A stretch of 64,000 nt of DNA from Kalmusia sp. IMI 367209 (Eukaryota; Ascomycota; Dothideomycetes; Pleosporales; Didymosphaeriaceae). The stretch covers positions 1,984,001 to 2,048,000 of the forward strand of contig JAPEUQ010000004.1 in the NCBI GenBank assembly GCA_027946365.1, in the 5' to 3' direction. This document shows, in pieces, positions 22,359-31,069 of this stretch. Numbering within the stretch: position 1 is the first letter of the stretch; each line of letters begins with the position of its first letter. The notes beneath the pieces are model-generated. The model worked only from the letters and a program-made list of their open reading frames with translations, did not search any database and was not told where the DNA came from. A program made the position numbers and the translations under genes.

Positions 22359-23078
22359 CTAGTCCCCAGTATTCAGCTCCAAATCAATCTGCACCCCATG
22401 ACTGACACCATAGTCGGCCAAACTCAACTGATCATGAAACGGCCTCTCCCCCTGCCTCTTCAGCATGATCTCATGCACAGGCCGCCCTATCTTCGCCGCG
22501 ACCATCGCCTTGAATACCTTCACGGGATCAGATGCCATGCACGGTATCTGTGCTTTTGTGCCGAGCCGGTCGTTCACAGTGACTATGATCATAGGCTCGC
22601 CGCTCGCTACGGGAGCTGGCGCGGGCGCGGGCTTCTTCTCTTTTGTGTCGCGGTCGCGGTCGGAGCGCGAAGGGCGATCCGAGCGGTCGCGATGCCGGTC
22701 GTCTCGTCGACGGTCTGTATCACGGTCTCTGTCGCGGCGCTCACGATCGCGCGGTCGGTCGTCGTCCCGTCTGTCGCGGCCGTAGCCGCGGTCTCGGTCA
22801 TCTCGTGATCTGTACCCTCTGTCTCTGTCGTCACGGCCTCGGTCGCGGTCATAGCCGCGCCTGGAATCTCGGTCTCGGTCACGATCTCGGTCGTTGGTGT
22901 CGCGATCAGGCTTCTTCCATTTTAGGCCGGAGTAGTTCTTTGGTTTGCGGGGAGGGCTTCGTCGGGGTGAGCGCGAACGTGAGCGTGCGCGTGAGGATTT
23001 ATCTTTGGGTGCGGGCGAATGGGAGGTTGAGCGGGGGGGCGGCGGTGCGGCGTCTGCGTCTGGTGAGGGCGAAGGCAT
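22359..23078 (-). CDS. Hub1/UBL5-like ubiquitin fold fused to an RS/RD-rich arm
   Basis: Single exon, 239 aa. Residues 1-45 are Pro/Ser-rich with RS dipeptides (RSRSRSPRRSPPRK), residues about 55-150 are almost pure Arg/Asp/Tyr/Gly with RDRD-type repeats, and residues about 168-239 form one ubiquitin-like domain with VTVNDRLGTKAQI, FKAMVAAKIGRP, EIMLKRQGERPFHD and LSLADYGVSHG. This spacing matches Hub1/UBL5 (its LNDRLG-, KI-LKK- and -DYEIHDG segments). Hub1 binds HIND motifs of Snu66/Prp38 and tunes 5' splice-site choice; RS/RD arms are typical of splicing proteins. The product ends in LELNTGD, without the Tyr-Tyr end of canonical Hub1 and without a diglycine, so conjugation is unlikely. Nuclear role in splicing is inferred. 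Confidence 0.8.
   Translation of the reverse strand: MPSPSPDADAAPPPPRSTSHSPAPKDKSSRARSRSRSPRRSPPRKPKNYSGLKWKKPDRDTNDRDRDRDRDSRRGYDRDRGRDDRDRGYRSRDDRDRGYGRDRRDDDRPRDRERRDRDRDTDRRRDDRHRDRSDRPSRSDRDRDTKEKKPAPAPAPVASGEPMIIVTVNDRLGTKAQIPCMASDPVKVFKAMVAAKIGRPVHEIMLKRQGERPFHDQLSLADYGVSHGVQIDLELNTGD
22640..22915 (-). repeat. Low-complexity tract encoding Arg/Asp repeats
   Basis: Degenerate repeats of CGN-GAY codons (seen on the plus strand as repeated cggtcgcggtc-like units) encode the RD-rich arm of the Hub1-like gene. Such tracts are prone to length variation. Confidence 0.75.
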
Positions 23079-23358
23079 GATTGTCTTGTGAAGATGAGCG
23101 TGATGTGTTGGCGGTTTATAATATAGACTGATGTGAAGCTTTGAGAGTCTCTTTTTTGTATGTTGAGAGCAGGTTGACTCTTCCAGAATGCGCGACGGTG
23201 AGGAACGGAGGAAGTGGAGGTGGCAGGCATGGACTTTCTCCAGCAAAGGAAGCTAGGACCCTCGCTTCTTCCCGGTAGGGCTGAACCGCGTCATACCATC
23301 CTCCCACACCTACACACGCTCGCGTTCGCGTTCGAACTGTGACCTACATGATGTCGCC
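23079..23358. promoter_or_regulatory. Compact divergent promoter, Hub1-like gene / PIG-H gene
   Basis: Only 280 bp separate the divergent ATGs, so cis elements are likely shared. No TATA motif is evident. The reverse-strand frame upstream of 23078 is open to 23246 but lacks a convincing start and is treated as 5' UTR. Confidence 0.45.
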
Positions 23359-24093
23359 ATGGCTACCATAATAGCCGTACTACAGCGGCTAAGCTCGCCG
23401 CCTTCTAAGACGCTCCATACATTCCAGCCCACTCAAGCCACGGTGTCCTACACTGTTTCTACGCGTCCTGACACGAAGACTATCCCGGCTCTACTGAGTT
23501 TCTATGTCAGCACTGCGCTTCGCATAGTGGTAGGCTTTGGGGTCGGCTTGCTCTTATGGATAAAGTCGTTTTTGGGTTATGGATGGTTGAATCAAGTTCT
23601 GCTGTGGACACTACAGAGTCCCCACCACGACTGGTTGATAAAGCTCACTGAGAACTTGCAATGGCGGTACTTAGTTCCCGGGGCGCTCCTCCTTCTGTAC
23701 CTAGTACTACGTAGAGGATACACTGGTAAGGTACCTCCCTATCCCCCTTTAGGACTGCCCTGATCCCGTACAGAAGAATCTCTCACCGTCCTCCGCGGCC
23801 TCGGCCTCCAGACCAGCACGACGTCCTCAATCTACCTTCGTACTCCGAACACACGCTTTATACCGACGACAAGTATTCAAGACATCTTTATACATGAGGC
23901 TTTCAAAGGCTTTGAAGTGCGGTTTTATCTTGCAGTCGTGGTGAAAGGCCAGGAGGATGTGGTGGTTGTGTTTCCAAGATTACTGCCGCGACGGGCGATA
24001 TTGGAGGAGGTATGGAGGGGTGCGAGGGCTTGTTTGTGGGAGGGAACAACATCCAAAGGATCTCGGAAGGAGAGCGCAGATATAAAGACTTGA
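23359..24093 (+). CDS. GPI15: PIG-H / Gpi15 subunit of GPI-GlcNAc transferase
   Basis: Subunit of the ER complex that transfers GlcNAc from UDP-GlcNAc to phosphatidylinositol, the first step of GPI-anchor synthesis. Exons 23359-23725 and 23774-24093 around a 48-bp intron give 228 aa. Residues about 45-120 contain two hydrophobic hairpin segments (ALRIVVGFGVGLLLWI and YLVPGALLLLYLVL). The PIG-H domain follows directly: EESLTVLRGLGLQTSTT, TRFIPTTSIQDIFIHEAF, FYLAVVV and VVVFPRLLPRRAILEEVWRG, all classical. ATG at 23359 has a CCATGG context. Without the splice the frame stops at 23763. Active role relies on other GPI-GnT subunits not in this window. Confidence 0.9.
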
Positions 24094-24297
24094 ATGTCGG
24101 GATGATGAACAATTTAAACAATTGTCTGCAGAGGTACTATCCACCCTCGGCGAATCTAGCGGGAGCCATAAGCGATTCGTGCTGAAAATGAAATATTAAA
24201 CCGTGAATCCAAACCTTTGCAATCCAAACAAGCACGCCATTACTACACTGCAACACAGCGAACCCGTCCACCAATCCCACCCAGCCAACTCCACACC

Positions 24298-24840
24298 CTA
24301 GTACCGATATCTAGTCGAATAGTCCTTCGGGCTAACTACCAGACCCCTACCTTTCTTCGCACCCCGATAGATCGTCTCAACGATATCGATAAGCTCCTGC
24401 TTATCCTCCAGCACCCAATTCAGCTTGTTGTTGTTACCTGTGCCGAAATCGCACATCATGTGTTTATTGCGGAAGAAGAACATAATTGTGCATGCGTCGT
24501 AGAGCTCGTACATGGCTTTGAAGTCGGGCACCTCATCGAGATCGCAAAGGTAGATAACCTGGTCAAAATCAGCATGTACCCCCAAAACAGTATATTTAGG
24601 TGTCACGTGGCTACATTTTGGAGCACACATGGAAGAACGTGGGGGTAAGAAAGGAATATAGGGACTTACGGCAAAGTTCTTGACTTTGTCGGCGATCTTG
24701 TAGAGCACTTCGTCTTGCCTCATGCAGTCGGGGTCGTGGTCGCGGCCGAAACGGATTACGACGAGGCGGTCCTCTTCGCTCAGGATGGCTTGGTCTACAT
24801 GCCATCCCGTCCGGAGATGTGGTAGAACGACTGAACCCAT
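24298..24840 (-). CDS. dim1: Dim1/Dib1 (TXNL4A) spliceosomal U5 snRNP thioredoxin-like protein
   Basis: Core protein of the U4/U6.U5 tri-snRNP, thioredoxin fold without redox Cys pair. Exons 24840-24670 and 24558-24298 give 143 aa, the canonical length. Near-invariant text is visible: VDQAILSEEDRLVVIRFG, KVKNFA joined to VIYLCDLDEVPDF, MYELYD, FFFRNKHMMCDFGTGNNNK, and the C-terminus RGAKKGRGLVVSPKDYSTRYRY. The 111-bp intron (24559-24669) is a multiple of three and free of stops, so unspliced reading stays open; the conserved NFA-VIYL junction shows it must be removed for the normal protein. Divergent from the RWD gene. Confidence 0.95.
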   Translation of the reverse strand: MGSVVLPHLRTGWHVDQAILSEEDRLVVIRFGRDHDPDCMRQDEVLYKIADKVKNFAVSPYIPFLPPRSSMCAPKCSHVTPKYTVLGVHADFDQVIYLCDLDEVPDFKAMYELYDACTIMFFFRNKHMMCDFGTGNNNKLNWVLEDKQELIDIVETIYRGAKKGRGLVVSPKDYSTRYRY

Positions 24841-25229
24841 TTTTTACTATTGATACAGAACTCCTGCTCTGTTTTGGGATGTTGAGTCGAGTTGAGGTGT
24901 AGTGCTCTTTTGTGGCCGAGGTCCCGGTAAGTCAGGCGTGAGCGTATTATTGGCGAAATGTGTAGTAAATTCAGTTGAAAACGCTTCTAGTAATGTCTAT
25001 GAAATATGGCCTGGGCTTGCAAAATGGGATATCTTGGTATCGCAAGTCTCTGTGAAGGCAGCCGCCTTGCTCGTGACTTACCGAGTTTCGCCCCGCACCA
25101 AACCCAGTGCGGACTAGCGCTACCATATTTTTGGAGGGCCTCATGGGCAACGCTGCGACATAGAGTGCTTCCTGCTCAGCTGCCATCAGTTACTAATATT
25201 CGAGGGAGTACATCTAGATAAGAACAAAC
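24841..25229. promoter_or_regulatory. Divergent promoter region, Dim1 gene / RWD gene
   Basis: A 389-bp region between divergent starts. No clear TATA or repeat. Short open frames here have no protein-like content. Confidence 0.4.
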
Positions 25230-26120
25230 ATGGCCGTTTCATCAGCACCACGTTTACTGCCGCCGGACCTCGTTGAACACCAGATCGCGCAAATTGACCT
25301 TTTGATGGCTATGTACTCAGAAGAAGAGATCAAGCTTGAGCGGACCTCAGAGCAGCTTCTCAGTTTGCTCAAGGCCAGCTGTGGAAGCGAGTCTATTTCA
25401 AGAACTACGTTCTGTAGCATTCCCACTGTCACGTTACTCTTGACTCTCACAGTCTCTGAGAGCCACCCTTTGCAGTTGGATCTCAATGTACCATTTTCTT
25501 ACCAGGGAAGCGAAGCTCCGGAAGGGGCTCCGAGAACCAAGATCAGGATACGGCAACCCTCGTGGATGAATAAAGCAGCCACAGCGCAACTCAGCTCGCA
25601 GATTCTCGAACAAGAAGATCTTTTCAGTACCATCGAGTTTATCAATCAAGCAGCAGCCGATTACCTCTCGCAGGCACAGTCCCAGCAAAATGAACAGGCC
25701 AACAGTAGTTCGATGTCCAGTACTGGCCCTATTGTGCGTGTATGGTTTTACTTCCCTTCAATATCTACTCGCTCTAAACGCGACGACTTCATCATCCATG
25801 CCCCCACTTACTCTTTAACCGGGTTCCTTTTCGCCGGCAAGCCTGGTCTTCTTTGTCTTGAAGGGACAAGCCAGAACATAGATTCGTATATGAAGTTTAT
25901 CAAGACGGAGAGCTGGGGTGATATCCCGGCACATCATAAGAAGGTCAGCGAGCGTCATCGAGAAGAGAAGGTGGAGAGGGTGTTTGAGAATATGCAGGAG
26001 ATTACGGATGATGTGGGCGAAAGGAGGGGAGCGAGAGCGAATCGTGGAGATATGAAGGCTGTTGAAGGGTGGCTTGGTGTAAGGGGTTTAGGAGATGCTT
26101 TTGCGAAGGTATTGATGTAA
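25230..26120 (+). CDS. RWD domain protein with C-terminal DUF1115 (RWDD2-like)
   Basis: Single exon, 296 aa. Residues about 10-140 form an RWD domain (QIAQIDLLMAMYSEEEI, then LTVSESHPLQLDLNVPFSYQ), a ubiquitin-E2-like fold without catalytic Cys that mediates protein contacts. Residues about 170-290 contain the DUF1115-type region: VRVWFYFPSISTRSKRDDFI, LTGFLFAGKPGLLCLEG and FIKTESWGDIPAHHKK, then a helical, Arg/Glu-rich tail. This two-domain order is that of RWDD2A/B. No membrane or export signals. Cellular role of the family is unknown. Confidence 0.85.
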   Translation: MAVSSAPRLLPPDLVEHQIAQIDLLMAMYSEEEIKLERTSEQLLSLLKASCGSESISRTTFCSIPTVTLLLTLTVSESHPLQLDLNVPFSYQGSEAPEGAPRTKIRIRQPSWMNKAATAQLSSQILEQEDLFSTIEFINQAAADYLSQAQSQQNEQANSSSMSSTGPIVRVWFYFPSISTRSKRDDFIIHAPTYSLTGFLFAGKPGLLCLEGTSQNIDSYMKFIKTESWGDIPAHHKKVSERHREEKVERVFENMQEITDDVGERRGARANRGDMKAVEGWLGVRGLGDAFAKVLM

Positions 26121-26481
26121 GCTGCCGGTCGTCGCTAATACATAGACTGTTGCGCGCCGTTTCGATATATAAGGGACGAAAGTATCATGATAGTCTACAA
26201 CGTTGACACCTTTGACGGAAGATCTTTGGGAGGCTTTCGTGGTCAGTGGAAGATCAATGTACAATACAACTCTGATATCTCTATGGGAGATGGAGATTGA
26301 AAAAAGGAATGCTGAAGACGTCTTGAACGATAGAGCGTATAAATGACTGCTATATTTCATGCCGAAATATGCTCAGTGAAGCGTACATTGTCAGTCCAGA
26401 ATAGGTGTTATATATCCTAGGGTACCTTGGTCCACGATGTGCGCCTCACCTCACAGACTCCGTCTGTCCGTTTTACCCACT
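26121..26481. other. Intergenic, 361 bp between convergent genes
   Basis: 3' UTR regions of the RWD gene and the dehydrogenase gene. Nothing else seen. Confidence 0.4.
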
Positions 26482-27592
26482 CTACGCGAATGGCCACCCA
26501 GTTAGCCCCACAGTGAACAAATCCTCTTTTATAATTTCCTCAGCCTTAGCAGCCAATTCCTCGACATCCCAGTTAGCCCACACCATCCTCCCACTCAAGA
26601 ATTTCTTCTCTTGCGGGCCGCTCAGCCAAACCATGAAATGCGCAGGTAGTTCGACTACGATTTGCATCAGTCCGGTTTTCTCGTCTTTGCAATCGTGATA
26701 GAGGCCAGATGCGAGTCCTCGTTGAATCACATGCAGATCTTTCATTGAGAACCACCAGCATACGTGTTACAATTGGAGAATGAATGTACGCACCGGCATC
26801 AAATGGCAGCTGCGATTCATCGAACCCTGAAGCCCTCAGCATTGCCGTATCAATCACGCCCGGATGCAAAGAGCAGATGAACAAATCTGGATACTCGTGC
26901 GCAAGGTACTCGATCAGTTTCGCCTGCGCTATCTTAGACGTCATGTAGCCTGTTAGGCCCACGCCGGAAGATACGGGTAGGAACCATCCGTTTGAATTCA
27001 CGGCTAGCAAAATAGCGCGTGGGTTTGCGGTTGGGACGAATGCATGGGCTGCTACAAAGGTTGCTCTAACGTTTGTCTACGTGGTGATCAGCGCTGGACA
27101 AGTAATAAGGCTGGAAAATCGTACTTCGTGGCTGGCCCAGAAGGCCTGGAAAGAGGTGTCTTTGATGGAGGCTGGAGGACTGAGATGCGCTGCGTTTAGG
27201 ACGAGGACATCCCATGGTCCGACTTTCTGCGCGATGTCTTGGATGCTCGCGTCATCTGTTACGGAGGCGACGAAGATGCTACTAGTAGGGGTAGCAGATA
27301 TGTCTTTGATCTGCGCTAAGGTTTCTTCGAGAGTCACTTGGGTGCGACCGATGAGGACAATGTGTCTTGCGCCTGCTTGGGCGAAGGCGACGGCTGTTGC
27401 GCGGCCGATACCGCTTCCCTGCTTTGAATTTAGCAGTCTGATTTATATTAGTATCGTTGGTGAAATTTCTACCGCGCCAGTGATGACCACAGTGTTGCCT
27501 TGCTGGCTAAGAGCTGGATTTGTGGGGTGGATGGCAGGGTACGTGTCGTTGTGCCAAGTGGCGGTAGGAGAGGGAAATGGTGGCTGCATCAT
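26482..27592 (-). CDS. Short-chain dehydrogenase/reductase
   Basis: NAD(P)-dependent oxidoreductase of the classical SDR type, 317 aa from four exons: 27592-27473, 27418-27125, 27076-26794 and 26738-26482 (introns of 54, 48 and 55 bp). Motifs: cofactor loop TGAGSGIG (residues 38-45, spanning the first splice junction), LVLNAAH in place of NNAG, catalytic Ser region VNSNGW and YMTSK (about Y182, K186), then HPGVIDT. Two ATGs lie in tandem at the start (27592 and 27589). No signal peptide, so cytosolic is inferred. The C-terminus carries an extension with VWLSGPQEKKFLSGRMVWANWD that recurs in fungal SDRs of unknown substrate. Confidence 0.9.
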
Positions 27593-27936
27593 GCGAATAA
27601 TACTAGTGCTAGATGAAATCGAAGAAGTGTTAACAATGGCTTGAGATATAGCACATGATACTCAAAAGATTTTGTTGCACAAAACAAGTTGGTCCTAGCA
27701 TATTTTATTTGGACATGATCGCTTCTACCAGGATACAAGCATGAACCCCGCCATCTTGCATACAGAAATAGCGCAATTGATGCAGATCCTTGCATGTTGA
27801 AATATTAGTTGTGCACAAGGCTGAAATGCTCTTTGCCTGACCCGCTCGATTCAAACGAAACAAGTGCACCTTAGATCATGTTGTAGGTGATGCGCCCTCA
27901 GGTCCTAAACTCGACTGGGGCTAACTTACCACCGCG
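27593..27936. other. Intergenic, 344 bp
   Basis: Upstream of the dehydrogenase gene. No recognised element. Confidence 0.4.
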
Positions 27937-28264
27937 ATGTCCACGCAGCCAACAATTTGTCTTGAATCAGATGTGGCATTAGATCCAGTTCCTAGCTACA
28001 CACGTATCGTTCTCGGAGACCTTTCCGAAAAGGTACAAAAAACTTTATGCTATGGACTTTCTCGAGGCTTTGGTCGTTTCAGCAATTTGGAAATACCCCG
28101 AGGAGCTCTGTGTGACTATAGCCCGTTTCTCGTATAATCACCGAGAAGAGCAGCCGCCAAACTTTTTGAGTTTGCTTCAAGAGGTCACAGAGTCTAAGCA
28201 ATCGTTTTCATCAGCAGGGCGGTTAGAAATCCATCCAGTAGCACTATTTTGTACAGTCGGGTGA
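27937..28264 (+). pseudogene. Possible small gene or gene fragment with a frameshift
   Basis: An ATG at 27937 opens a frame that looks protein-like to about 28029 (text ending VLGDLSEK). Past the A-run at 28027-28031 the plausible text continues one base over (starting RYKKLYAMDFLEAL and ending in a stop at 28264), as if one A were extra. Joined, it would be about 108 aa. No family is recognised. It may be a fragment of a larger gene or coincidence. Confidence 0.3.
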
Positions 28265-30313
28265 CTCTGTGCTTCTACTCTTGATCCATCATAGCCATCA
28301 CAGATAAAGTACGTGCGCTCAGTGAATGTGACCCTAGCGGTCCAATCATCATGTCAGCTAGCTAGACATGTTGCAGAATTCTGTTTTCAAAACGCAATTT
28401 TACTATGGCGATCCTATGATAGAGATGTAATGCTGCGGCCGTGAAGTCACTGATTTCGTGTACTTGGATCTGCTTTGTACCAAAGGTAGGGTGAAATGGT
28501 GATACCTTTAGTCTTGTTCTGCTGATTCCAAAAAGTTTGTTGTTGGAGATGATGTATGTTGATGAATATGGACATATGCAAGGAGAAGTGGGATGATATA
28601 GGTTTAGGAGTGAATACCCCGAGGTGTGCATGCGAGGTGACAGTTTGCATTCATATAAATTGGTCGCCAGCGGAATTCAATACAGCATACGATGTTGGAA
28701 GACTGTCCGGTTGACCTTGGGCATGCTGTGCACCTTAAAATGATTCGAATCATCCTAAATTCTTCTCATTTTGTTATAGAACGATATTCATGATGAATTC
28801 ATGGAAAATTGTTTGATTATAGCAGCGAGAAACAGGCATTTCTATTACGCAGCTACTTCCGACAGATCAAATTTCCCAAGAAGACACTGCCCCACCAAAA
28901 CCTCAGATAACCCCTCCCTGTCGGATGTTGTTGTAGTCGCCAATGAGCACAGCGGTATTAGGTCTCGAGGAATTCATGAGTACCAGCAGCGAGAGAAGGA
29001 GTATTATAAGATCCTCTCGGAAATTGTCCTTACTTCTTTTGGCAATGTCTTGCGGCTTATGACGCTGTGGTTTGGCACATGATGGCGGGGAGGATGCTTC
29101 AGCACAGTGAAATTCCCAAGCATCAGAGACCTATAGGTCAAGAAGGACTAGGGTGTAAAGAAGGACGAGGATGGAAGTCGTCAGGTACTTTAGTCGTCAG
29201 AACGGAACGTGCGATACAAGGTGGTACTTGTATTTACTTCCCGACGAGACAATACGTGCTGGTCTTCATCTTTCGACAGGAATATCACATGGAGAGCGTC
29301 ATCATCTAGTCCACGGGTCCGTGCTTTTGATCCGACAAGATAGGTACATAGAGTCGCGACGTTTGCTGCACGACGCCAGTTCTGCGTATTGTCTGGCTTG
29401 TGGGCATCGAGCCTATACACTAGGTAAGTGAGGTGGCAGTACAGCGCGTCAAGGCCAACGAACCCTGATTCGATATGCGCCATGATTGGCACCGTGAGAG
29501 GCTCAGCTAAGGTCTGGAATACAGAACTCGACTCCATGATTGGAGACGATCATGAAAGAGACTAGAAGAGTAGAAAATAAATCTAGGCGGAGGTGCTAGT
29601 TGCAGGCAACATAGCGACAAAGCCTCGCTTGAAATTTAACACAGCCACTTGACTCTACGGTCCTTCGAAGATCCTCCGAAACCGGGGACTCCGTTACACT
29701 GGACAAGGGACACACCCAGGGTCTTCACCGGCATTACCGTAAAAACTCACACATAAGAGTCAGGCCTAACAATTATAAGTGTGCGTAAAACAAGATCCAA
29801 GCCAGTTAGACTCGCTAATGAATATTATGAATAATGGAGGGTATTAGCAATTTATGATTCATTAATTGGTTCTCAATATACTGGTAGTCAGACTTGACTC
29901 TCATGCACAAAAATTTACGGTATTCATGAACAGATCTGATACTCATCTACCTATTCTCTTAAAGACACCCCCTACACACCTACGTTCTAGCCTTGTTCTT
30001 AGTACTTTTTGATATGGGAACACCGCTTGGTTATAGACTGCCTACGTCATGGCCATATATTTCTTGGCGAAGATATATGTCAGCAGTACACGTCAACTGA
30101 GTGTGAGCCAGCTATATGTGAGGGTACTTAACACGAGACCGCGGGAAGTATAACAACATTAGGCTACGGTTGGGCCTTGGTAACAGCTGAGTTTACACTC
30201 CTCTATGGTATTGCGATAGATAGCTTATATGTTAAACACACCTGACAAATGCACAAATTTGAATACCCTTCTAACCTTCTTGCCTGTGATATTGTGTAGC
30301 GCAGTGTCATCGC
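28265..30313. other. Gene-poor stretch, about 2 kb
   Basis: Mostly AT-rich sequence without recognised genes. One minus-strand frame (29190-29537) is listed separately with low confidence. No transposon termini, tandem arrays or RNA genes were recognised. Confidence 0.5.
29190..29537 (-). CDS. Hypothetical small protein, weak support
   Basis: Open frame of 115 aa from an ATG at 29537. Composition is ordinary for a soluble protein, but no motif, signal peptide or family is recognised, and overlapping frames exist on the other strand. Listed only because it is the longest ATG frame in a gene-poor stretch. Confidence 0.22.
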   Translation of the reverse strand: MESSSVFQTLAEPLTVPIMAHIESGFVGLDALYCHLTYLVYRLDAHKPDNTQNWRRAANVATLCTYLVGSKARTRGLDDDALHVIFLSKDEDQHVLSRREVNTSTTLYRTFRSDD

Positions 30314-31069
30314 TTACAACACAGCAACAATACCCGCGATACCCGCCACGACACCAGCAGCCGCCGCAAACGCAGTCTGCTGGGGTGCAGCACCGGTAGT
30401 CACTGGACCGCTACCCGACGCAGCACTGGCACCCGTAGCCCCCGATGCACTACCGGTAGTAGCTGCAGAACCCGCCGAACCAGTTGTCCCACTACCGCCA
30501 GTAGTCTTAGCACTCGGGGTGCCAGTCTCCTTCACGCTGCTGCCGCCGCAGCTTGCAAGACTCAAAGGAATGGAATAGCTTCCGAGCAGAGAGCTCAGAT
30601 CAGCAGTGCCGGTAGGCATGAGGCTCGCGTAGGGGCAGTCGGTCGAGAAAGCGGATAGCCAGCTCTCCAGCTCAGGCTCATTCTTGGAGGCCCACGAGAG
30701 GGCTTCGCTTTGGTAGGAGCTGTAGTGCTCAGCAACAGAGCCGGTGAACGAGGGCGCGTGGCAGTAGTCGCTCCATGTCTGGATGGCGGACACGACGTCC
30801 GGAGGAGGCGTGGGCGCCTCTTCGAGGTCGCTGGGCGGCAGGCAGCCGGAGGGGATGAGCGTGGAGAAGTCGCCGAGGTCGAGCGACGACGGGAGAAGGC
30901 TGCTGAGATCGCCGAGGTCAATGGAAGACGGCAGCAGGTCGCCCAGGTCGATGGAGCTGGTGTCCTGGCGCTTCGCAACCTGGCGGACCTGGACTACTTC
31001 GATCTCAGGGCGAGGAGCGGCGAGCGCAGAGCTCGCGAGCAAAGCGATGGAGAGAATTGACAAGGACAT
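30314..31069 (-). CDS. GPI-anchored cell-surface protein, Ser/Thr/Gly-rich
   Basis: Single exon, 251 aa. An N-terminal signal peptide (core SILSIALLASSALAA, residues 1-18) is followed by a likely Kex2-type site (AKRQ at 33-36). Next come three tandem SS(I/L)DLGD units (residues 38-74), a globular segment of about 90 residues with three or four Cys (GCLPP, DYCHAP, STDCPY, ASCGGS), a Ser/Thr/Gly/Ala-rich stretch suited to O-glycosylation, and a hydrophobic C-terminus (AAAAGVVAGIAGIVAVL) that fits a GPI signal. Cell wall or plasma membrane location is inferred. The globular part resembles fungal infection-structure/DUF7735-type proteins, but I am not sure of the family. Confidence 0.85.
   Translation of the reverse strand: MSLSILSIALLASSALAAPRPEIEVVQVRQVAKRQDTSSIDLGDLLPSSIDLGDLSSLLPSSLDLGDFSTLIPSGCLPPSDLEEAPTPPPDVVSAIQTWSDYCHAPSFTGSVAEHYSSYQSEALSWASKNEPELESWLSAFSTDCPYASLMPTGTADLSSLLGSYSIPLSLASCGGSSVKETGTPSAKTTGGSGTTGSAGSAATTGSASGATGASAASGSGPVTTGAAPQQTAFAAAAGVVAGIAGIVAVL
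30848..30958 (-). repeat. Imperfect tandem repeat coding for SS(I/L)DLGD units
   Basis: Three imperfect units within the GPI-protein gene. Each encodes Ser-Ser-(Ile/Leu)-Asp-Leu-Gly-Asp followed by a short hydrophobic spacer (LLP, LSSLLP, FSTLIP). Confidence 0.8.

Noticed and set aside
22465..22882. Arg/Ser-rich frames on the plus strand and a Thr/Glu/Ala-rich second minus frame
   Set aside because: Mirror and shifted readings of the repetitive RD-coding tract of the Hub1-like gene.
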